This document shows positions 35,192 to 45,179 of a stretch of 64,000 bases of DNA, piece after piece; within the stretch, counting starts at the first letter, position 1; each line of letters opens with the position of its first letter. Source of the stretch: Alkalidesulfovibrio alkalitolerans DSM 16529 (GTDB lineage: Bacteria > Desulfobacterota > Desulfovibrionia > Desulfovibrionales > Desulfovibrionaceae). Location of the stretch: contig NZ_ATHI01000026.1 in assembly GCF_000422245.1 (NCBI RefSeq), positions 62,001-126,000 of the forward strand, written 5' to 3'. The translations under genes were made by a program, and so were the position numbers. The notes under the pieces are model-generated. The model worked only from the letters and a program-made list of their open reading frames with translations, had not been told where the DNA came from and did not search any database.

Positions 35192-36362
35192 GCCCGCGCT
35201 GCGCGAGGGCCTGCGCTTCGATCCGGGCCGCGTTCCCACCCCGTGCTACGTGGTGGACGCGGCCCTGCTCAGGCGCAACGCCGAGATCCTGAACGCCGTG
35301 CGCGGCCGCACGGGGTGCAGGATTCTCCTCGCGCTCAAGGGCTTCGCCATGTGGAGCGCCTTCGATCACCTGCGCTTCGCCCTCGATGGCACCTGCGCCA
35401 GCTCCCCGCACGAGGCCAGGCTCGGCCGCGAGGAGTTCGGCGGCGAGGTGCACGCCTTCGCCGCGGGCATGAACGAGGCGCACGTGCGCGAGTTCGCGGC
35501 GCTTGCGGACCACATCGTTTTCAACTCCTTTCGTCAGTTCGAGAAATTCCGGGACATCGCCCGCGAGGCGGCCCATGAGAAGGGCCGCGAGGTCCACTTC
35601 GCCCTGCGCGTGAACCCCGAGCATTCCGAGGGCCACACGCCCATCTACGACCCCTGCGGCCCGTGCTCCAGGCTCGGCATCCACCGCGCCGAGTTCGCGG
35701 GCAAGAGCCTTGCTGGCGTCACGGGCCTGCACTTCCACACCCTGTGCCAGCACAACGCCGACGCGCTCAAGCGCACGCTCGAAGCCTTCGAGGCCAGGTT
35801 CGGCGATCTGATCGGCGGGCTTGCCTACGTCAACTTCGGCGGCGGGCACCACATCACCCGGCCCGACTACGACGTGGAGCTTCTTTGCCGCCTGATCGAG
35901 GATTTCAAGGCGAGGCACGGGGTGCAGGTCTATCTGGAGCCGGGCGAGGCCGTGGCCCTGAACGCGGGCTTTCTGGTCGCCGAGGTCATGGATGTGGTCA
36001 CGCGCGGCATGCCGTTGGCCATCCTGGACACGGCCGTGCCCTGTCACATGCCAGACGTCATCGAGATGCCCTACCGGCCCGAGATCATCGGCGCGGGCGC
36101 GCCGGGCGAGAAGGCCCACACCTACCGCCTGGGCGGGCTCTCGTGCCTCGCGGGCGACGTGGCGGGCGACTACTCCTTTGACGAGCCGCTTTCGCCGGGC
36201 GACAGGCTGGTCTTTTGCGACATGGCCATCTACTCCATGGTCAAGACCAACACCTTCAACGGCGTGAACCTGCCCGCCATCTGCCTGCTCGAACCGGGCG
36301 AGGAGACGCCGCGCGTGGTCAAGACGTTCGGCTACGAAGACTTCAAGGGACGGCTGTCATGA
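35184..36362 (+). CDS. nspC: Carboxynorspermidine/carboxyspermidine decarboxylase
   Basis: A PLP enzyme that decarboxylates carboxyspermidine to spermidine. The 392 residues belong to the alanine-racemase-fold group: TPCYVVDAALLRRNAEIL, LLALKGFAMWSAFDHL with the PLP lysine near 52, RVNPEHSEG, GLHFHTLCQHNADAL, FGGGHHITRPDYD and VEL-type EPGEAVALNAG. It uses a TTG start 6 nt after AGGAG, overlapping the preceding stop by 8 nt. The speB start overlaps its own stop. Confidence 0.93.
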
Positions 36363-37213
36363 GCCCCATGCCCCATTTCCTGTCCACGGAGACGCTGAAC
36401 GCGCCGCCCGCGGCCGCGCTCTTTCACGTCATTCCCGTGCCCTTCGAGGCCAGCGTGTCTTACGGCGGCGGCACGGGCGACGGCCCCGCGGCCATCCTCA
36501 CGGCCAGCGGCCAGCTCGAAGCCAACGTCGGACGGCTCGTGCCGTCCGCGCGCGGCATCCACACCACCGCGCCGGTGGACTGCGAGGGCGAGCCCGAGGC
36601 TGTTTTGGCGCGCATCGAGGCGGCGGTCAGCCGGGTTTTGGCTGGAAACAGGATTCCCGTGCTTCTGGGCGGCGAGCATACGGTCTCGGTGGGGGCGTTT
36701 CGCGCCCTGGCGCGGCTTGGCAAGCCCGTGGGCGTGGTGCAGTTCGACGCTCACGCGGATCTGCGCGACGAGTACGAGGGCACGAAGCATTCGCACGCCT
36801 GCGTCATGCGCCGGGCGCACGAGCTTGGTCTTTCCATCTACCAGATAGGCGTGCGCGCGCCCTCGATCGAGGAGTTGGACTACCGCCAGGCCCACGCCAT
36901 CCCGCATCTGGACGCTCGGGCGATCTGGGAGTCGGGCCTTCCGGACCCGATCCTGCCGCCGGATTTCCCCAACGACATCTACGTGACCTTCGACGTGGAC
37001 GGCCTGGACCCGAGCGTGATCGGGGCCACGGGCACGCCGGTTCCCGGCGGCCTGACCTGGCGCGAGGCCGTGACGGCCATCGAGCGCGTCTGCGCGGGCC
37101 GACGCCTCGTGGGCTGCGACGTGGTGGAGCTTGCCCCGCGCGCGGGCGACCACGGCTCGAACTTCGCCGCCGCGCTCCTCGCCCAGACGCTCATGGTTCA
37201 AGCCGTTTCGTAA
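36359..37213 (+). CDS. speB: Agmatinase
   Basis: A binuclear-manganese ureohydrolase that splits agmatine to putrescine and urea. The 284 residues contain GGEHTVSVGAFRA, the metal site DAHADLRDEY, and TFDVDGLDPSVIGATGTPVP. The ATG overlaps the nspC stop. With speA, the dehydrogenase and nspC it completes a route from arginine to spermidine within 5.2 kb. Confidence 0.95.
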   Translation: MSPMPHFLSTETLNAPPAAALFHVIPVPFEASVSYGGGTGDGPAAILTASGQLEANVGRLVPSARGIHTTAPVDCEGEPEAVLARIEAAVSRVLAGNRIPVLLGGEHTVSVGAFRALARLGKPVGVVQFDAHADLRDEYEGTKHSHACVMRRAHELGLSIYQIGVRAPSIEELDYRQAHAIPHLDARAIWESGLPDPILPPDFPNDIYVTFDVDGLDPSVIGATGTPVPGGLTWREAVTAIERVCAGRRLVGCDVVELAPRAGDHGSNFAAALLAQTLMVQAVS

Positions 37214-37216
37214 GGC

Positions 37217-38758
37217 TCACTTCCCCCGCAGGCGGCTGCGGCGCTCCTGGACCATGGATTCAAGGTTGAATTTCTTGATGCGGTAGCCCATCTGGCGCAG
37301 GGTGATGCCAAGCTCGCGCGCCGCGCGCGACTGGATGAAGCGGTGCCGCTCCAGGGCCGAGACCACCTCGCGCTTCTCGATGTCCAAAAGCGAGGCATGC
37401 TCCTCGCCCTCGTCCGCCCGGGCCGCGCTGCCCTGCGCGAGCAGCGGCACGTCGCTCACGTCGATGGTCTCGCCCTCGACCATGATCGCGAGGCGCTCCA
37501 CCAGGTTCTCCATCTCGCGCACGTTGCCCGGCCAGTCGTGGCGCATCAGCGCCTCCAAAGCCTGCGGCGTGAAGACCAGCCGCCGCGAATACTCCTTCTC
37601 CATGGTGTCCAGGAAGTGGTTCAAAAGCGCGGGGATGTCGTCGGGCCGCTCGCGCAGGGCCGGAACACGGATGGGGAAGACGTTCAGGCGGTAGAACAGA
37701 TCCTCGCGGAAGCGCCCCCTCCGTACTTCCTCGGCCAGATCCTTGTTGGTCGCGGTGATGATGCGCACGTCCACCTTGCGGGTCTTGGCCGATCCCAGGC
37801 GTTCGAATTCCTTCTCCTGGATGACGCGCAACAGCTTGGACTGCACAGCCAGGGTGAGTTCGCCGATCTCGTCGAGAAAGATCGTGCCGCCGTCGGCCTC
37901 CTCGAAGCGGCCCGCCTTGGGCGCGACCGCGCCGGTGAAGGCCCCCTTCTCGTGGCCGAACAACTCGGATTCGAGCAGCGTCTCGGGCAGGGCCGCACAG
38001 TTGACCTTGATGAAGGGCTGGGCGTGGCGCTCGGAGAGTTCGTGGATGATTCGCGCGGTCAGCGTCTTGCCGGTGCCCGACTCGCCGAGCAGGAGCACCG
38101 TGGCCCGCGTGGGCGCGACCTTCTCGATCATCTGGCGCACACGCTCCATGGGCTGGCTCTTGCCCACGATGAAAAAGCGCTGGTAGCTGCTGGAAAGCTT
38201 GGAGCGAAGCTGTGAGATTTCCTTCCTGAGCGTCAGCTCGCGCTCCTGGAAATGGCGGTTGAGCTGGATGAACTGGCCGAACAGGGTGGCCACCACGCAC
38301 AGGAAGCTCACGTCCTCCTCGAAGTGCACCTCGTCCTCGAAGAGGCGATCCACGTTGAGCACGCCCACGGGCTGTTGCCCCACCAGGATGGGCACGCCGA
38401 TGAAGGAGATGCGGCCGCGCTCAAGCCCCCTGGACCTGGTTTTGTCCAGGAACAGCGGCTCCTTGGCCACGTCGGGCACGATGAAGGGCTTGCCGGTCTG
38501 GAAGATGTGGCCGGTGACACCCTCGTTCATGCGATAGACGCCGCGCTCGCGCTCCTCCTTGGAGAGGCCGTGCGAGGCGCGGATGGCGAGCTGGCCGGAG
38601 TCGTCGAGCAGGGTCACGGTGGCCCGCTTCATGGAAAGCGTATCGGAGAGGATGAGCAGCACGCGCTCCAGAGTGCCGTTCAGGTCGTGGGCCTGTCCGA
38701 TGATCTGGGATATCTCGCGCAGGACATTGAGTTCGAGAGCGCCGACCTGTGATTTCAT
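37217..38758 (-). CDS. NifA-type sigma-54-dependent activator (GAF-AAA-Fis)
   Basis: An enhancer-binding protein of 513 residues. An N-terminal GAF domain (about 28-165) follows the NifA layout. The AAA+ domain (about 198-430) has Walker A GESGTGKT (225-232), the sigma-54 contact GAFTGA (272-277), and FLDEIGEL. A Fis-type helix-turn-helix ends the protein ([31 protein letters not shown]). No nif genes are present, so the regulon is unknown. A sigma-54-type promoter lies directly upstream, suggesting autoregulation. It converges with speB, 3 bp away. Confidence 0.9.
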   Translation of the reverse strand: MKSQVGALELNVLREISQIIGQAHDLNGTLERVLLILSDTLSMKRATVTLLDDSGQLAIRASHGLSKEERERGVYRMNEGVTGHIFQTGKPFIVPDVAKEPLFLDKTRSRGLERGRISFIGVPILVGQQPVGVLNVDRLFEDEVHFEEDVSFLCVVATLFGQFIQLNRHFQERELTLRKEISQLRSKLSSSYQRFFIVGKSQPMERVRQMIEKVAPTRATVLLLGESGTGKTLTARIIHELSERHAQPFIKVNCAALPETLLESELFGHEKGAFTGAVAPKAGRFEEADGGTIFLDEIGELTLAVQSKLLRVIQEKEFERLGSAKTRKVDVRIITATNKDLAEEVRRGRFREDLFYRLNVFPIRVPALRERPDDIPALLNHFLDTMEKEYSRRLVFTPQALEALMRHDWPGNVREMENLVERLAIMVEGETIDVSDVPLLAQGSAARADEGEEHASLLDIEKREVVSALERHRFIQSRAARELGITLRQMGYRIKKFNLESMVQERRSRLRGK

Positions 38759-39053
38759 GAGTTCTCCGGCCGGTGGAGAAGCAAGGAGCGTGCCTCGCTC
38801 CGACGGGCAGGGCGGGAGCTGCTGGTCTTTGATCTAATGCCCTGGAATGATTTGGCTTGAAAATCGAAAGCAAGAGGGCACAGGACATCGGGGCGGATGT
38901 TACCTTTGCGAAAGATTTACCATTCTGCAAAATTTGTCATTGGAAGACCATGTTTTTCTGCTCTATTTCTCAATTTTGAAAACAGAGGGGTGGGGGGAGC
39001 GGCTCCGGCCTCGAGAAACAGTCCCGGAACCGGGCGCGAAGAATGCTGGTAGG
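38759..39053. other. Leader of the sigma-54 activator plus AT-richer noncoding DNA
   Basis: The first 40 bp hold the likely sigma-54 promoter of the activator gene. About 38830-38985 is noticeably AT-richer than its surroundings. It shows no ORF with a ribosome-binding site on either strand and no clear TGT-N10-ACA activator site. It could encode a small RNA or carry regulatory sites, but nothing specific can be assigned. Confidence 0.4.
38781..38794 (-). promoter_or_regulatory. Probable sigma-54 (-24/-12) promoter of the NifA-type gene
   Basis: The minus strand reads GGCACGCTCCTTGC from 38794 to 38781: GG and GC are separated by exactly 10 bp, and CACG and TTGC match the consensus. The -12 GC is 23 nt before the ATG, giving a very short leader that still covers the CGGAGA site. 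Confidence 0.6.
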
Positions 39054-39087
39054 CGCGGCAGCGCAACAGACGGCGGCTTAGGGACGG
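39054..39087 (-). repeat. Palindromic 3'-end element, half copy next to copy E
   Basis: The minus strand has a second left arm, GCCGTCCCTAAGCCG followed by CCGTCTGTTGCGC, closely matching the left half of copy E and in the same direction. No right arm follows. It is a remnant in tandem with copy E. Confidence 0.6.
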
Positions 39088-39112
39088 CTTTCTCGTAAGT
39101 AGGTGTCCTTGC

Positions 39113-39238
39113 GCAGGCCGTTCAAAAGGCGTTGGACGCAAGGCGCAAGAAAGCGCCGGGCCCGCCGTGTATTTCTGATACACGAGGATCCGGCGCTTTC
39201 GCGGTAACGCAGCAGACGATGCCTTAGGGACGGCCTGC
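39113..39238 (-). repeat. Palindromic 3'-end element, copy E (full length)
   Basis: A 126-bp element beginning on the last base of the ald TAG stop. Arms GCAGGCCGT and ACGGCCTGC close the structure (the outer part GCAGGCCGTCCC against GTTCAAAAG-side sequence is imperfect). The middle stem is AAAGCGCCGG/CCGGCGCTTT and the apical stem CGTGTAT/ATACACG. The conserved segments are TCGTCTGCTGCGTTACC and TTGCGCCTTGCGTCC on the minus strand. Confidence 0.9.
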
Positions 39239-40344
39239 TAGGCCAGCGCCTCGGCCGCATCGCAGCAGGGCAGATCGAATGCCTCGGCCACGGCCTGGCA
39301 GGTCAGCGTTCCGCCGAAGGTGTTCAGGCCCAGGCGCAGCGGCGCGCTCTCGCGCAGCGCGTCCAGCCCCTTGTCCGCGAGCTTGAGCGCGTAGGGCAGG
39401 GTCTGGTTGACCAGGGCGAAGGTCGAGGTGCGGGGCACCGCGCCGGGCATGTTGGCCACACCGTAGTGCACCACGCCGTCGATGACGTAGGTCGGCTTGT
39501 CGTGGGTGGTGGCGTAGATGGTTTCCACGCAGCCACCCTGGTCCACGGCCACGTCCACGACGACCGAACCTTCCTTCATCTGGGCGATCATGCCGCGCGT
39601 CACCAGGTGCGGGGCCTTGGCGCCGGGGATGAGCACCGCGCCGATGACGAGGTCGGCCTTCATGACCATCTCGCGCACGTTGGCCTCGGTCGAGTTCATG
39701 GTCACGATGCGGCCGCCGAAGACGTCGTCGAGGTACTGCATGCGCGCGTGGTTGATGTCCAGGACTGTGACTCGCGCGCCCAGGCCCACGGCGATCTTGA
39801 TGGAGTTGATGCCCACCACGCCGCCGCCCAGGATGACGACCTCGGCCGGGGGCACGCCGGGCACGCCGCCAAGCAGCATGCCGCGCCCACCCTGGCGCTT
39901 TTCCAGATGGTGCGCACCGACCTGCGGCGCGAGGCGGCCGGCCACCTCGCTCATGGGCGAGAGCAGCGGCAGGCTGCCGTCGGGCAGTTGCACGGTCTCG
40001 TAGGCCACGCCCGTGACCTTGCTCGCGAGCATGGCGTCGGTCAGGTCGCGGGCGGCCGCGAGGTGCAGGTAGGTGAAGAGCAGCAGGTCTTCGCGCAGGT
40101 ATTTGTACTCCTCGGGCAGCGGTTCCTTGACCTTGATGACGAGCTGCGCGCCCCAGGCGCCTGCGGCGTCGGTCAGGGTCGCTCCCGCGGCCTCGTATTC
40201 CTCGTCCGTCAGGCCCGAGCCGAGGCCCGCGCCCCGCTCGACCAGCACGGTGTGGCCGCGCCGGGTCAGCGCCTCGACGCCGCCGGGCGTCATGGCCACG
40301 CGGTTCTCCCAACTCTTGATCTCCCTGGGCACTCCGACGATCAT
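39238..40344 (-). CDS. ald: Alanine dehydrogenase
   Basis: An NAD-dependent enzyme interconverting alanine and pyruvate plus ammonia. The 368 residues are the normal length. Visible are the N-terminal [33 protein letters not shown] with the catalytic lysine, [20 protein letters not shown], the Rossmann [15 protein letters not shown] and [13 protein letters not shown]. The start at 40344 has AAGGAG upstream; the longer frame is rejected. The TAG stop abuts repeat copy E. It stands alone and shares nitrogen/serine-type metabolism with sdaA only by inference. Confidence 0.96.
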   Translation of the reverse strand: MIVGVPREIKSWENRVAMTPGGVEALTRRGHTVLVERGAGLGSGLTDEEYEAAGATLTDAAGAWGAQLVIKVKEPLPEEYKYLREDLLLFTYLHLAAARDLTDAMLASKVTGVAYETVQLPDGSLPLLSPMSEVAGRLAPQVGAHHLEKRQGGRGMLLGGVPGVPPAEVVILGGGVVGINSIKIAVGLGARVTVLDINHARMQYLDDVFGGRIVTMNSTEANVREMVMKADLVIGAVLIPGAKAPHLVTRGMIAQMKEGSVVVDVAVDQGGCVETIYATTHDKPTYVIDGVVHYGVANMPGAVPRTSTFALVNQTLPYALKLADKGLDALRESAPLRLGLNTFGGTLTCQAVAEAFDLPCCDAAEALA

Positions 40345-40519
40345 GGCAATCTCCTTGGCTTGATCAGGAAAAGTCTCGCCGTGCTCTAACGCTGTCCGTG
40401 CAAACAATCAATATGCCATTGAATCGACGGCGTGTTCCTGGGTTGCGAGAACGATCCCCGTAAGACGGCAATTTCGTGAGAAAATCGGGGGAAACGCGGC
40501 AGCACAATGAACGCACGGC

Positions 40520-40621
40520 CGCGTCGAGGCGCAAAAAAATCACGTCCCCGCGCCGGGCGGAAACGTGGCGGCGCGAAACCGGACGGGGAATCACGAGGAT
40601 GGCGCTATCGGGAACGGCCTG
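40520..40621 (-). repeat. Degenerate palindromic 3'-end element after the PilZ gene
   Basis: On the minus strand, 6 nt after the PilZ TAG, the sequence CAGGCCGTTCCCG resembles the left arm of the family, followed by ATAGCGCCATC. About 75 nt on, TTTTTTGCGCCT matches the right conserved segment of copy A. The rest has diverged and no closed stem is evident. The boundaries are approximate. Confidence 0.35.
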
Positions 40622-40627
40622 CGAGCG

Positions 40628-41632
40628 CTAGGTTTCCCGTTTCTGTTCCTCGGCCTTGGCTTGGCGGTGGGCGATGAGGTGGTAGCGGAAGACCCATTCG
40701 CCGAGCACTGGCACTTCCTCGCCTGTGGGAAGCCTGCGCCATTGGAACCCGTCGATTTCTTCCTCGCCGTAGGCCACGATGCGCAGTCCCACGTCCAGAA
40801 GGCCCTGCTGCAGGCGGTTCTCGTTGCGTACCTCGCAGGTCAGCCAGTGCGAGGTCGGCTCGCCGCCCGAGGGGTCTTTCAGATCCAGGTGCACGATGAG
40901 CATCTGCTTTTCAGCCACCAGATCCCGCCCGGCCGTTGGAATGGAGAGGCCACCGAGGCGAAGCCCGTTGCCCGAGAGGTCGAGCAATCTGACTGGAGGC
41001 TTGCCGGGCAGGGCGTCCTCGGCCCGCCAGGCCTGGGCCGGGGTGCCGAGCGCCTCTGGCGTGAAGCTCTCGGGCAGGGTGGAGTCCTCGGGCACCCAGA
41101 CCATGAGCCCCACGAAGAATCCGTCCGGCACTTCGGTGCGCAGGGCCGAGCGGCGCGAGAAGCGTTGCAGGAGCGAGGGCATGGAGAGGTCCAGCCGTGC
41201 GGCCTTGTGTTCGGTCTTTTCGACCGAAAGGATGGTGGCGGGAAAGCTGTAGAACGTCTTTCCCTGTGTGCCTGAACCCGTGACATAGGCCTCCACTCCG
41301 AGACCCACGAGGGCCTTGCCGGGGCGGATGTTGGCGGGCAGTTCGATGGTCAGCCGTGTGCGATTCACCGCGACTACCTGCGAGGAGAGCAGTTTGTCGA
41401 TGAGCATGCCGTGCTGGATGCGGATTTCGAAGCGGCTTTGGCGGTCGGCGGCTTGATCGAGGATTTCGCGTATCGCCTTCGGATCGCTGACCACCAAGGG
41501 GTCGTCATCGGTTCCGCGGCGGCCCAGGATCATGCGGGCGATCATGTACAGGACGAAAAGCAGCAGGATGATCCCGAGGATCCAGACCAGGATCTCGAAC
41601 TGCGGCGCAATCTGATACCATTCCGTTCTCAA
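40628..41632 (-). CDS. Membrane-anchored PilZ (YcgR-like) c-di-GMP protein
   Basis: The protein has 334 residues when started at TTG 41632, which follows a GAGGGGGG site. An N-terminal helix at about 13-33 (FEILVWILGIILLLFVLYMI) anchors it. A YcgR-N-like flagellar-brake domain covers about 70-180, then PilZ from about 185: the RFSRRSALR region supplies the RxxxR motif and DLSGNGLRLGG the D-x-S-x-x-G motif. It should bind c-di-GMP at the membrane and may act on motility. A longer frame to 41779 exists but lacks a good start. Confidence 0.8.
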   Translation of the reverse strand: MRTEWYQIAPQFEILVWILGIILLLFVLYMIARMILGRRGTDDDPLVVSDPKAIREILDQAADRQSRFEIRIQHGMLIDKLLSSQVVAVNRTRLTIELPANIRPGKALVGLGVEAYVTGSGTQGKTFYSFPATILSVEKTEHKAARLDLSMPSLLQRFSRRSALRTEVPDGFFVGLMVWVPEDSTLPESFTPEALGTPAQAWRAEDALPGKPPVRLLDLSGNGLRLGGLSIPTAGRDLVAEKQMLIVHLDLKDPSGGEPTSHWLTCEVRNENRLQQGLLDVGLRIVAYGEEEIDGFQWRRLPTGEEVPVLGEWVFRYHLIAHRQAKAEEQKRET

Positions 41633-42092
41633 GCTGTTTCCCCCCTCGCGCTGCGACTCGTCCGCCCCGGATTCCGCCTTTGGCCATCCCACGCCGGACA
41701 CGGCACAACTAGCTGGAATTCCGGATATTGCAAGAGCGCGGCTCCTGGATTTCATACCCAGGAATGAACACAACTTCATGACATTCCACAGGCAAGGGCG
41801 TCGGTCAAGGAGCCTTTCGCGGTTTTTCGCGTAAAATATTCATGTAGCAGGGGAAGATGGCGGCGTTTTGCGGTCAGCGGCGTACCCCGCGCACATGGAC
41901 GTGGATATGAAACACGGATAGGGAAGATAGCCGCCCCGTGTGATCTCGGGGCCGTTTCTGTAGATGGTTTTTTCGGTTTTCGGGGTGGGGCGTGTCTTGG
42001 TCCGCACGGCACGTTGCGGATGCGCGCGTCTCTTGGGAATGTCAAACGGCTTTGAGGTTGGTGTGAACCCGTAACTTGTCTGGAGGCGTGTG
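41633..42092. other. Intergenic region between PilZ and a secreted-protein gene
   Basis: A 460-bp stretch between divergent genes. Open frames here are short and lack ribosome-binding sites; part could be an N-terminal extension of the PilZ gene. Promoters of both neighbours must lie here, but I could not pick convincing boxes. No structured RNA was recognised. Confidence 0.4.
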
Positions 42093-42506
42093 ATGAAGGG
42101 TCTTCTTTTCGCCGGTGCGTTGTTGGTCACGATGTTCTCAGCCGTTCCCGCCTTTTCCGCCGATCTCGTCGGCGAATGGGTATCGCAGCCGGGCAAGGGT
42201 TCCGGGGCGCTCTCCGGTGCTCCGCAGCACGGCACCCGCCCTGCCGGAAAGCATTTCAACGCCGGAGACCTGTCCTGGGTCCTGAAAGTCTCCAGCCAGG
42301 AAGGGTCCGGCTTTCACGGCGAATGGTGCAGCGCCAGAAAGTGCGAGGAACTGGTCGGCGTGGTGCGCCGGGACGGCATGCTGCTCATGGCTGACGAGGA
42401 CAGCACCTTTTTCGCGACCATGCACGGCGACGAGATGGAACTGTGCGTCGTGGAGCCGGGCAAGGATTTTCGCGTGGCCGCCTGCCACGTCATGAAAAAG
42501 AAGTAG
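42093..42506 (+). CDS. Small secreted protein of unknown function
   Basis: The 137-residue protein has a signal peptide (about 1-23, VPAFSADLV). The mature region begins DLVGEWVS, then has a cysteine pair in GEWCSARKCEELVGVV and single cysteines in MELCVVEPG and VAACHVMKKK. The pattern (LVGEW..., GVVRRDGMLLMADE) suggests a small beta-barrel, lipocalin-like fold with disulfides. I do not recognise a named family. GGAGG lies 6 nt before ATG 42093. A strong terminator follows. Confidence 0.7.
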   Translation: MKGLLFAGALLVTMFSAVPAFSADLVGEWVSQPGKGSGALSGAPQHGTRPAGKHFNAGDLSWVLKVSSQEGSGFHGEWCSARKCEELVGVVRRDGMLLMADEDSTFFATMHGDEMELCVVEPGKDFRVAACHVMKKK

Positions 42507-42537
42507 TGCCGTCGGCCCGGACGGGAGTTTGGAGCAG

Positions 42538-42572
42538 AAAAAGCGGGAGTCCCGGTCGGGGCTCCCGCTTTT
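42538..42572. terminator. Rho-independent terminator, probably bidirectional
   Basis: AAAAGCGGGAG at 42538-42548 pairs with CTCCCGCTTTT at 42562-42572. It has a T-run on the plus strand for the secreted-protein gene, and the A-run gives T residues on the minus strand for metK. Confidence 0.85.
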
Positions 42573-42593
42573 CGCGTCATGACGGCGGGGAAT

Positions 42594-43763
42594 TTAGATC
42601 TTGCAGGCCGTGCGCAGGTCGTCCGCAGCGTCGGTCTTTTCCCAGGTGAACTCGGGAAGCTCGCGGCCGAAGTGGCCGTAGTTGGTGGTCTTGCCGAAGA
42701 TGGGGCGGCGCAGGTCGAGCCGCTTGCTGATGAAGTAGGGGCGCAGGTCGAAGACTTCGCGCACGGCACGGGTCAGGGTTTCGTCGCAGACCGGGCCGGT
42801 GCCGTAGGAGGTGGCCAACACGGAGACGGGCTCGGCCACGCCGATGCAGTACGCGATCTGGACCTCGCACTTCTCGGCCAGCCCGGCGGCCACGATGTTC
42901 TTGGCCACGTAGCGGGCCATGTACGCGCCGGAGCGATCCACCTTGGAGGGATCCTTGCCCGAGAACGCGCCACCGCCGTGCGCGCCTGCGCCGCCGTAGG
43001 TGTCCTGAATGATCTTGCGGCCCGTGAGGCCGCAGTCGCCCATGGGGCCGCCGATGACGAAACGTCCCGTGGTGTTGATGTAGATCTTGGTGTCCTTGTC
43101 CAGCAGATCGGCGGGCAGGGTTTCGAGGATGACTTCCTTTTTGATGGCGTCGCACAGATCCTGGTAGTCCAACTTGGGGCTGTGCTGCGAGGAGACGACC
43201 ACGTTGTCGATGCGCACGGGCTTGCCGTCGATGTACTCGATGGCCACCTGGGTCTTGCCGTCGGGCCGGAGGAAGTCGAGGATGCCTTCCTTGCGCACGA
43301 AGGTCAGGCGGCGGGAAAGCTTGTGGGCCCAGTAGATGGCCGAGGGCATGAGCGTCTCGGTCTCCCTGGTGGCGAAGCCGAACATCATGCCCTGGTCGCC
43401 CGCGCCCTGCTCCTCGGGCTTGGTGCGGTTCACGCCCTGGGCGATGTCGGGCGACTGCTTGTCGATGGAGGACATGACGCCGCAGGTCTCCCAGTCGAAG
43501 CCCATGTCCGAGGAGTTGTAGCCGATCTCCTTGATGGTCGAACGCACGATATCCGGGAAATGGGCGTAGGCGCTGGTGGTGATCTCGCCCGCGATGACCG
43601 CGAGGCCGGTGGTCACGAGCGTCTCGCAGGCCACGCGGCAATCGGGGTCCTGAGCCATGATGGCGTCGAGGATGTTGTCGGAGATGGCGTCGGCCACTTT
43701 GTCCGGGTGGCCCTCGGTGACGGACTCGGATGTGAACAGGTACTTACCCTTGCATTGGATCAT
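42594..43763 (-). CDS. metK: S-adenosylmethionine synthetase
   Basis: Makes SAM from methionine and ATP. The 389-residue enzyme includes [20 protein letters not shown], the ATP motif [13 protein letters not shown], and [19 protein letters not shown] with the P-loop-like region. AAGGAGG lies 9 nt before the ATG. It is downstream of panC and panD on the same strand. I saw no SAM riboswitch in the 39-bp gap. Confidence 0.97.
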   Translation of the reverse strand: MIQCKGKYLFTSESVTEGHPDKVADAISDNILDAIMAQDPDCRVACETLVTTGLAVIAGEITTSAYAHFPDIVRSTIKEIGYNSSDMGFDWETCGVMSSIDKQSPDIAQGVNRTKPEEQGAGDQGMMFGFATRETETLMPSAIYWAHKLSRRLTFVRKEGILDFLRPDGKTQVAIEYIDGKPVRIDNVVVSSQHSPKLDYQDLCDAIKKEVILETLPADLLDKDTKIYINTTGRFVIGGPMGDCGLTGRKIIQDTYGGAGAHGGGAFSGKDPSKVDRSGAYMARYVAKNIVAAGLAEKCEVQIAYCIGVAEPVSVLATSYGTGPVCDETLTRAVREVFDLRPYFISKRLDLRRPIFGKTTNYGHFGRELPEFTWEKTDAADDLRTACKI

Positions 43764-43802
43764 GAAAAAGCCTCCTTGGGATGGCGCGATATGGGCTCCG
43801 GG

Positions 43803-44156
43803 TCAGCCGACCTGGAGGATGACGTTATCGGGGCCGAGGATGGCCACGCGCGGGGCGTGGGATGCGATCTCGTCCTCGGAGAGCCAGACGTAGCTGCAGA
43901 TGATGACTCGTTGTCCCGGCTCGGCCAGGAGCGCGGCCGCGCCGTTCAGGCGCACTTGGCCGGGCTCGCCCGGGATGGCGTAGGTGGTGAGCCGGTTCCC
44001 GTTGTCGCGGTTGTACACTTCCACCTGTTCGTTGGGCAGGATGTCCACGGCGGCCAGAAGCGCGGGATCGATGGAGATGGAACCCTGGTAGTCGGCCTCG
44101 CAGCCGGTGAGCGTGGCTAGGTGCAGTTTGGAGCGGAGAAAGCAGCGTTGGGGCAT
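43803..44156 (-). CDS. panD: Aspartate 1-decarboxylase proenzyme
   Basis: Produces beta-alanine for pantothenate. The proenzyme of 117 residues self-cleaves at the Gly-Ser bond in ADYQGSISIDPALL, where Ser becomes the pyruvoyl group; KLHLATLTGCEADY precedes it and NGAAALLAEPGQRVIICSY follows. It is 97 bp downstream of panC, so beta-alanine synthesis and its use are encoded together. Confidence 0.95.
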   Translation of the reverse strand: MPQRCFLRSKLHLATLTGCEADYQGSISIDPALLAAVDILPNEQVEVYNRDNGNRLTTYAIPGEPGQVRLNGAAALLAEPGQRVIICSYVWLSEDEIASHAPRVAILGPDNVILQVG

Positions 44157-44253
44157 GTCGTATGGCCGTTTCAGGCGTGCGCGCGTTGCGCGCGGAAATG
44201 GTTGATGGTGTCGGGCACGGTGTCGCTTTTCAACTCGCGTCGGTTCGTTTTGA

Positions 44254-45102
44254 CTATGACGGCGTCAACTCGATGTTGTCGATCAGCCGGGCTCTGCCCA
44301 GGCGCACGGCCACCGCGGCCACGGCAGGGCCGGTGACCATGGAAAGCGGCGTCATGGTTTCGGGATGCACGATCTCGACGTAATCCACCTCGCCCAAGGG
44401 AAGTGTCCGGCCGTAGCGCTCGCGAAGGCGTGCGAGAAGGGTTTTCACGTCGCGTTCGCCAGCCGCCAGATCGTCGCGCAGGGCCGTAAGGCCCCGGTGG
44501 ATCATGGGCGCCATGGCGCGTTCGTCAGCGGAGAGATAAACGTTTCGCGAACTCATGGCAAGGCCGTCGGCCTCGCGCACGATGGAGTGCCCCTTGATGA
44601 TTGTGGGGATGAAGAGCTGACGCGCCATGGTCCGGATCACGGCGAGTTGCTGGCGGTCCTTTTCGCCGAACACGGCCAGATGCGGCATGGCCAGGAGCAG
44701 GAGCTTGGCGACCACCGTGGCCACGCCTCGGAAATGGCCGGGTCTGCTCGCGCCGCACAGGTGCCTGGAGACCTCGGGCACGTCCACCCAGACCTCGGGG
44801 CCCTGGTACATGGCCTCGGGTGAGGGAGTGAAGAGCACGTCCGCCCCGCGCTCGCGGGCCAGGGCCGTGTCGCGCTCCATGTCGCGGGGGTAGGCGGCCA
44901 GATCTTCGCTCGGCCCGAATTGCGTAGGGTTGACGAATATGGAAACGGCCAGTCTGTCCGTTTCGGCGCGGGCCGCGTCCATGAGGCTCAGGTGCCCGTC
45001 GTGGAAGTAGCCCATGGTGGGCACGAAACCCAGACGCACGCCCTTGGCGCGCCAGTCCAGGCAAAGACTCTGGAATTCTGCGGGATCGGTGATGGTGCGC
45101 AT
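44254..45102 (-). CDS. panC: Pantothenate synthetase
   Basis: Joins pantoate and beta-alanine with ATP. The 282 residues contain the nucleotidyltransferase motifs GFVPTMGYFHDGHLSLM, SIFVNPTQFGPSEDLAAYPR, GKDR-type FGEKDRQQLAVI, and the KMSKS-equivalent MSSRNVYLS. The start at 45102 has GAAGGAA upstream and matches the family N-terminus, rejecting the longer open frame. It heads panC-panD-metK. Confidence 0.96.
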   Translation of the reverse strand: MRTITDPAEFQSLCLDWRAKGVRLGFVPTMGYFHDGHLSLMDAARAETDRLAVSIFVNPTQFGPSEDLAAYPRDMERDTALARERGADVLFTPSPEAMYQGPEVWVDVPEVSRHLCGASRPGHFRGVATVVAKLLLLAMPHLAVFGEKDRQQLAVIRTMARQLFIPTIIKGHSIVREADGLAMSSRNVYLSADERAMAPMIHRGLTALRDDLAAGERDVKTLLARLRERYGRTLPLGEVDYVEIVHPETMTPLSMVTGPAVAAVAVRLGRARLIDNIELTPS

Positions 45103-45179
45103 GGCTTCCTTCTCGTTGTTCACGCAGAGCAATAGGAGATGGGCGCGCGGGTGTAAAGGGGCGGTGGGATATGGGCCGT

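Noticed and set aside
37217-38758. Nitrogen-fixation locus suggested by the NifA-like protein
   Set aside because: No nif structural or assembly genes are nearby; the GAF-AAA-Fis layout is shared by many activators.
43764-43802. SAM riboswitch ahead of metK
   Set aside because: Only 39 bp separate panD and metK, too short for any known SAM riboswitch.
44157-44253. Additional palindromic element copy between panC and panD
   Set aside because: ATGGCCGTTTCAGGCG is loosely similar to an arm, but neither conserved unpaired segment nor a partner arm is present.
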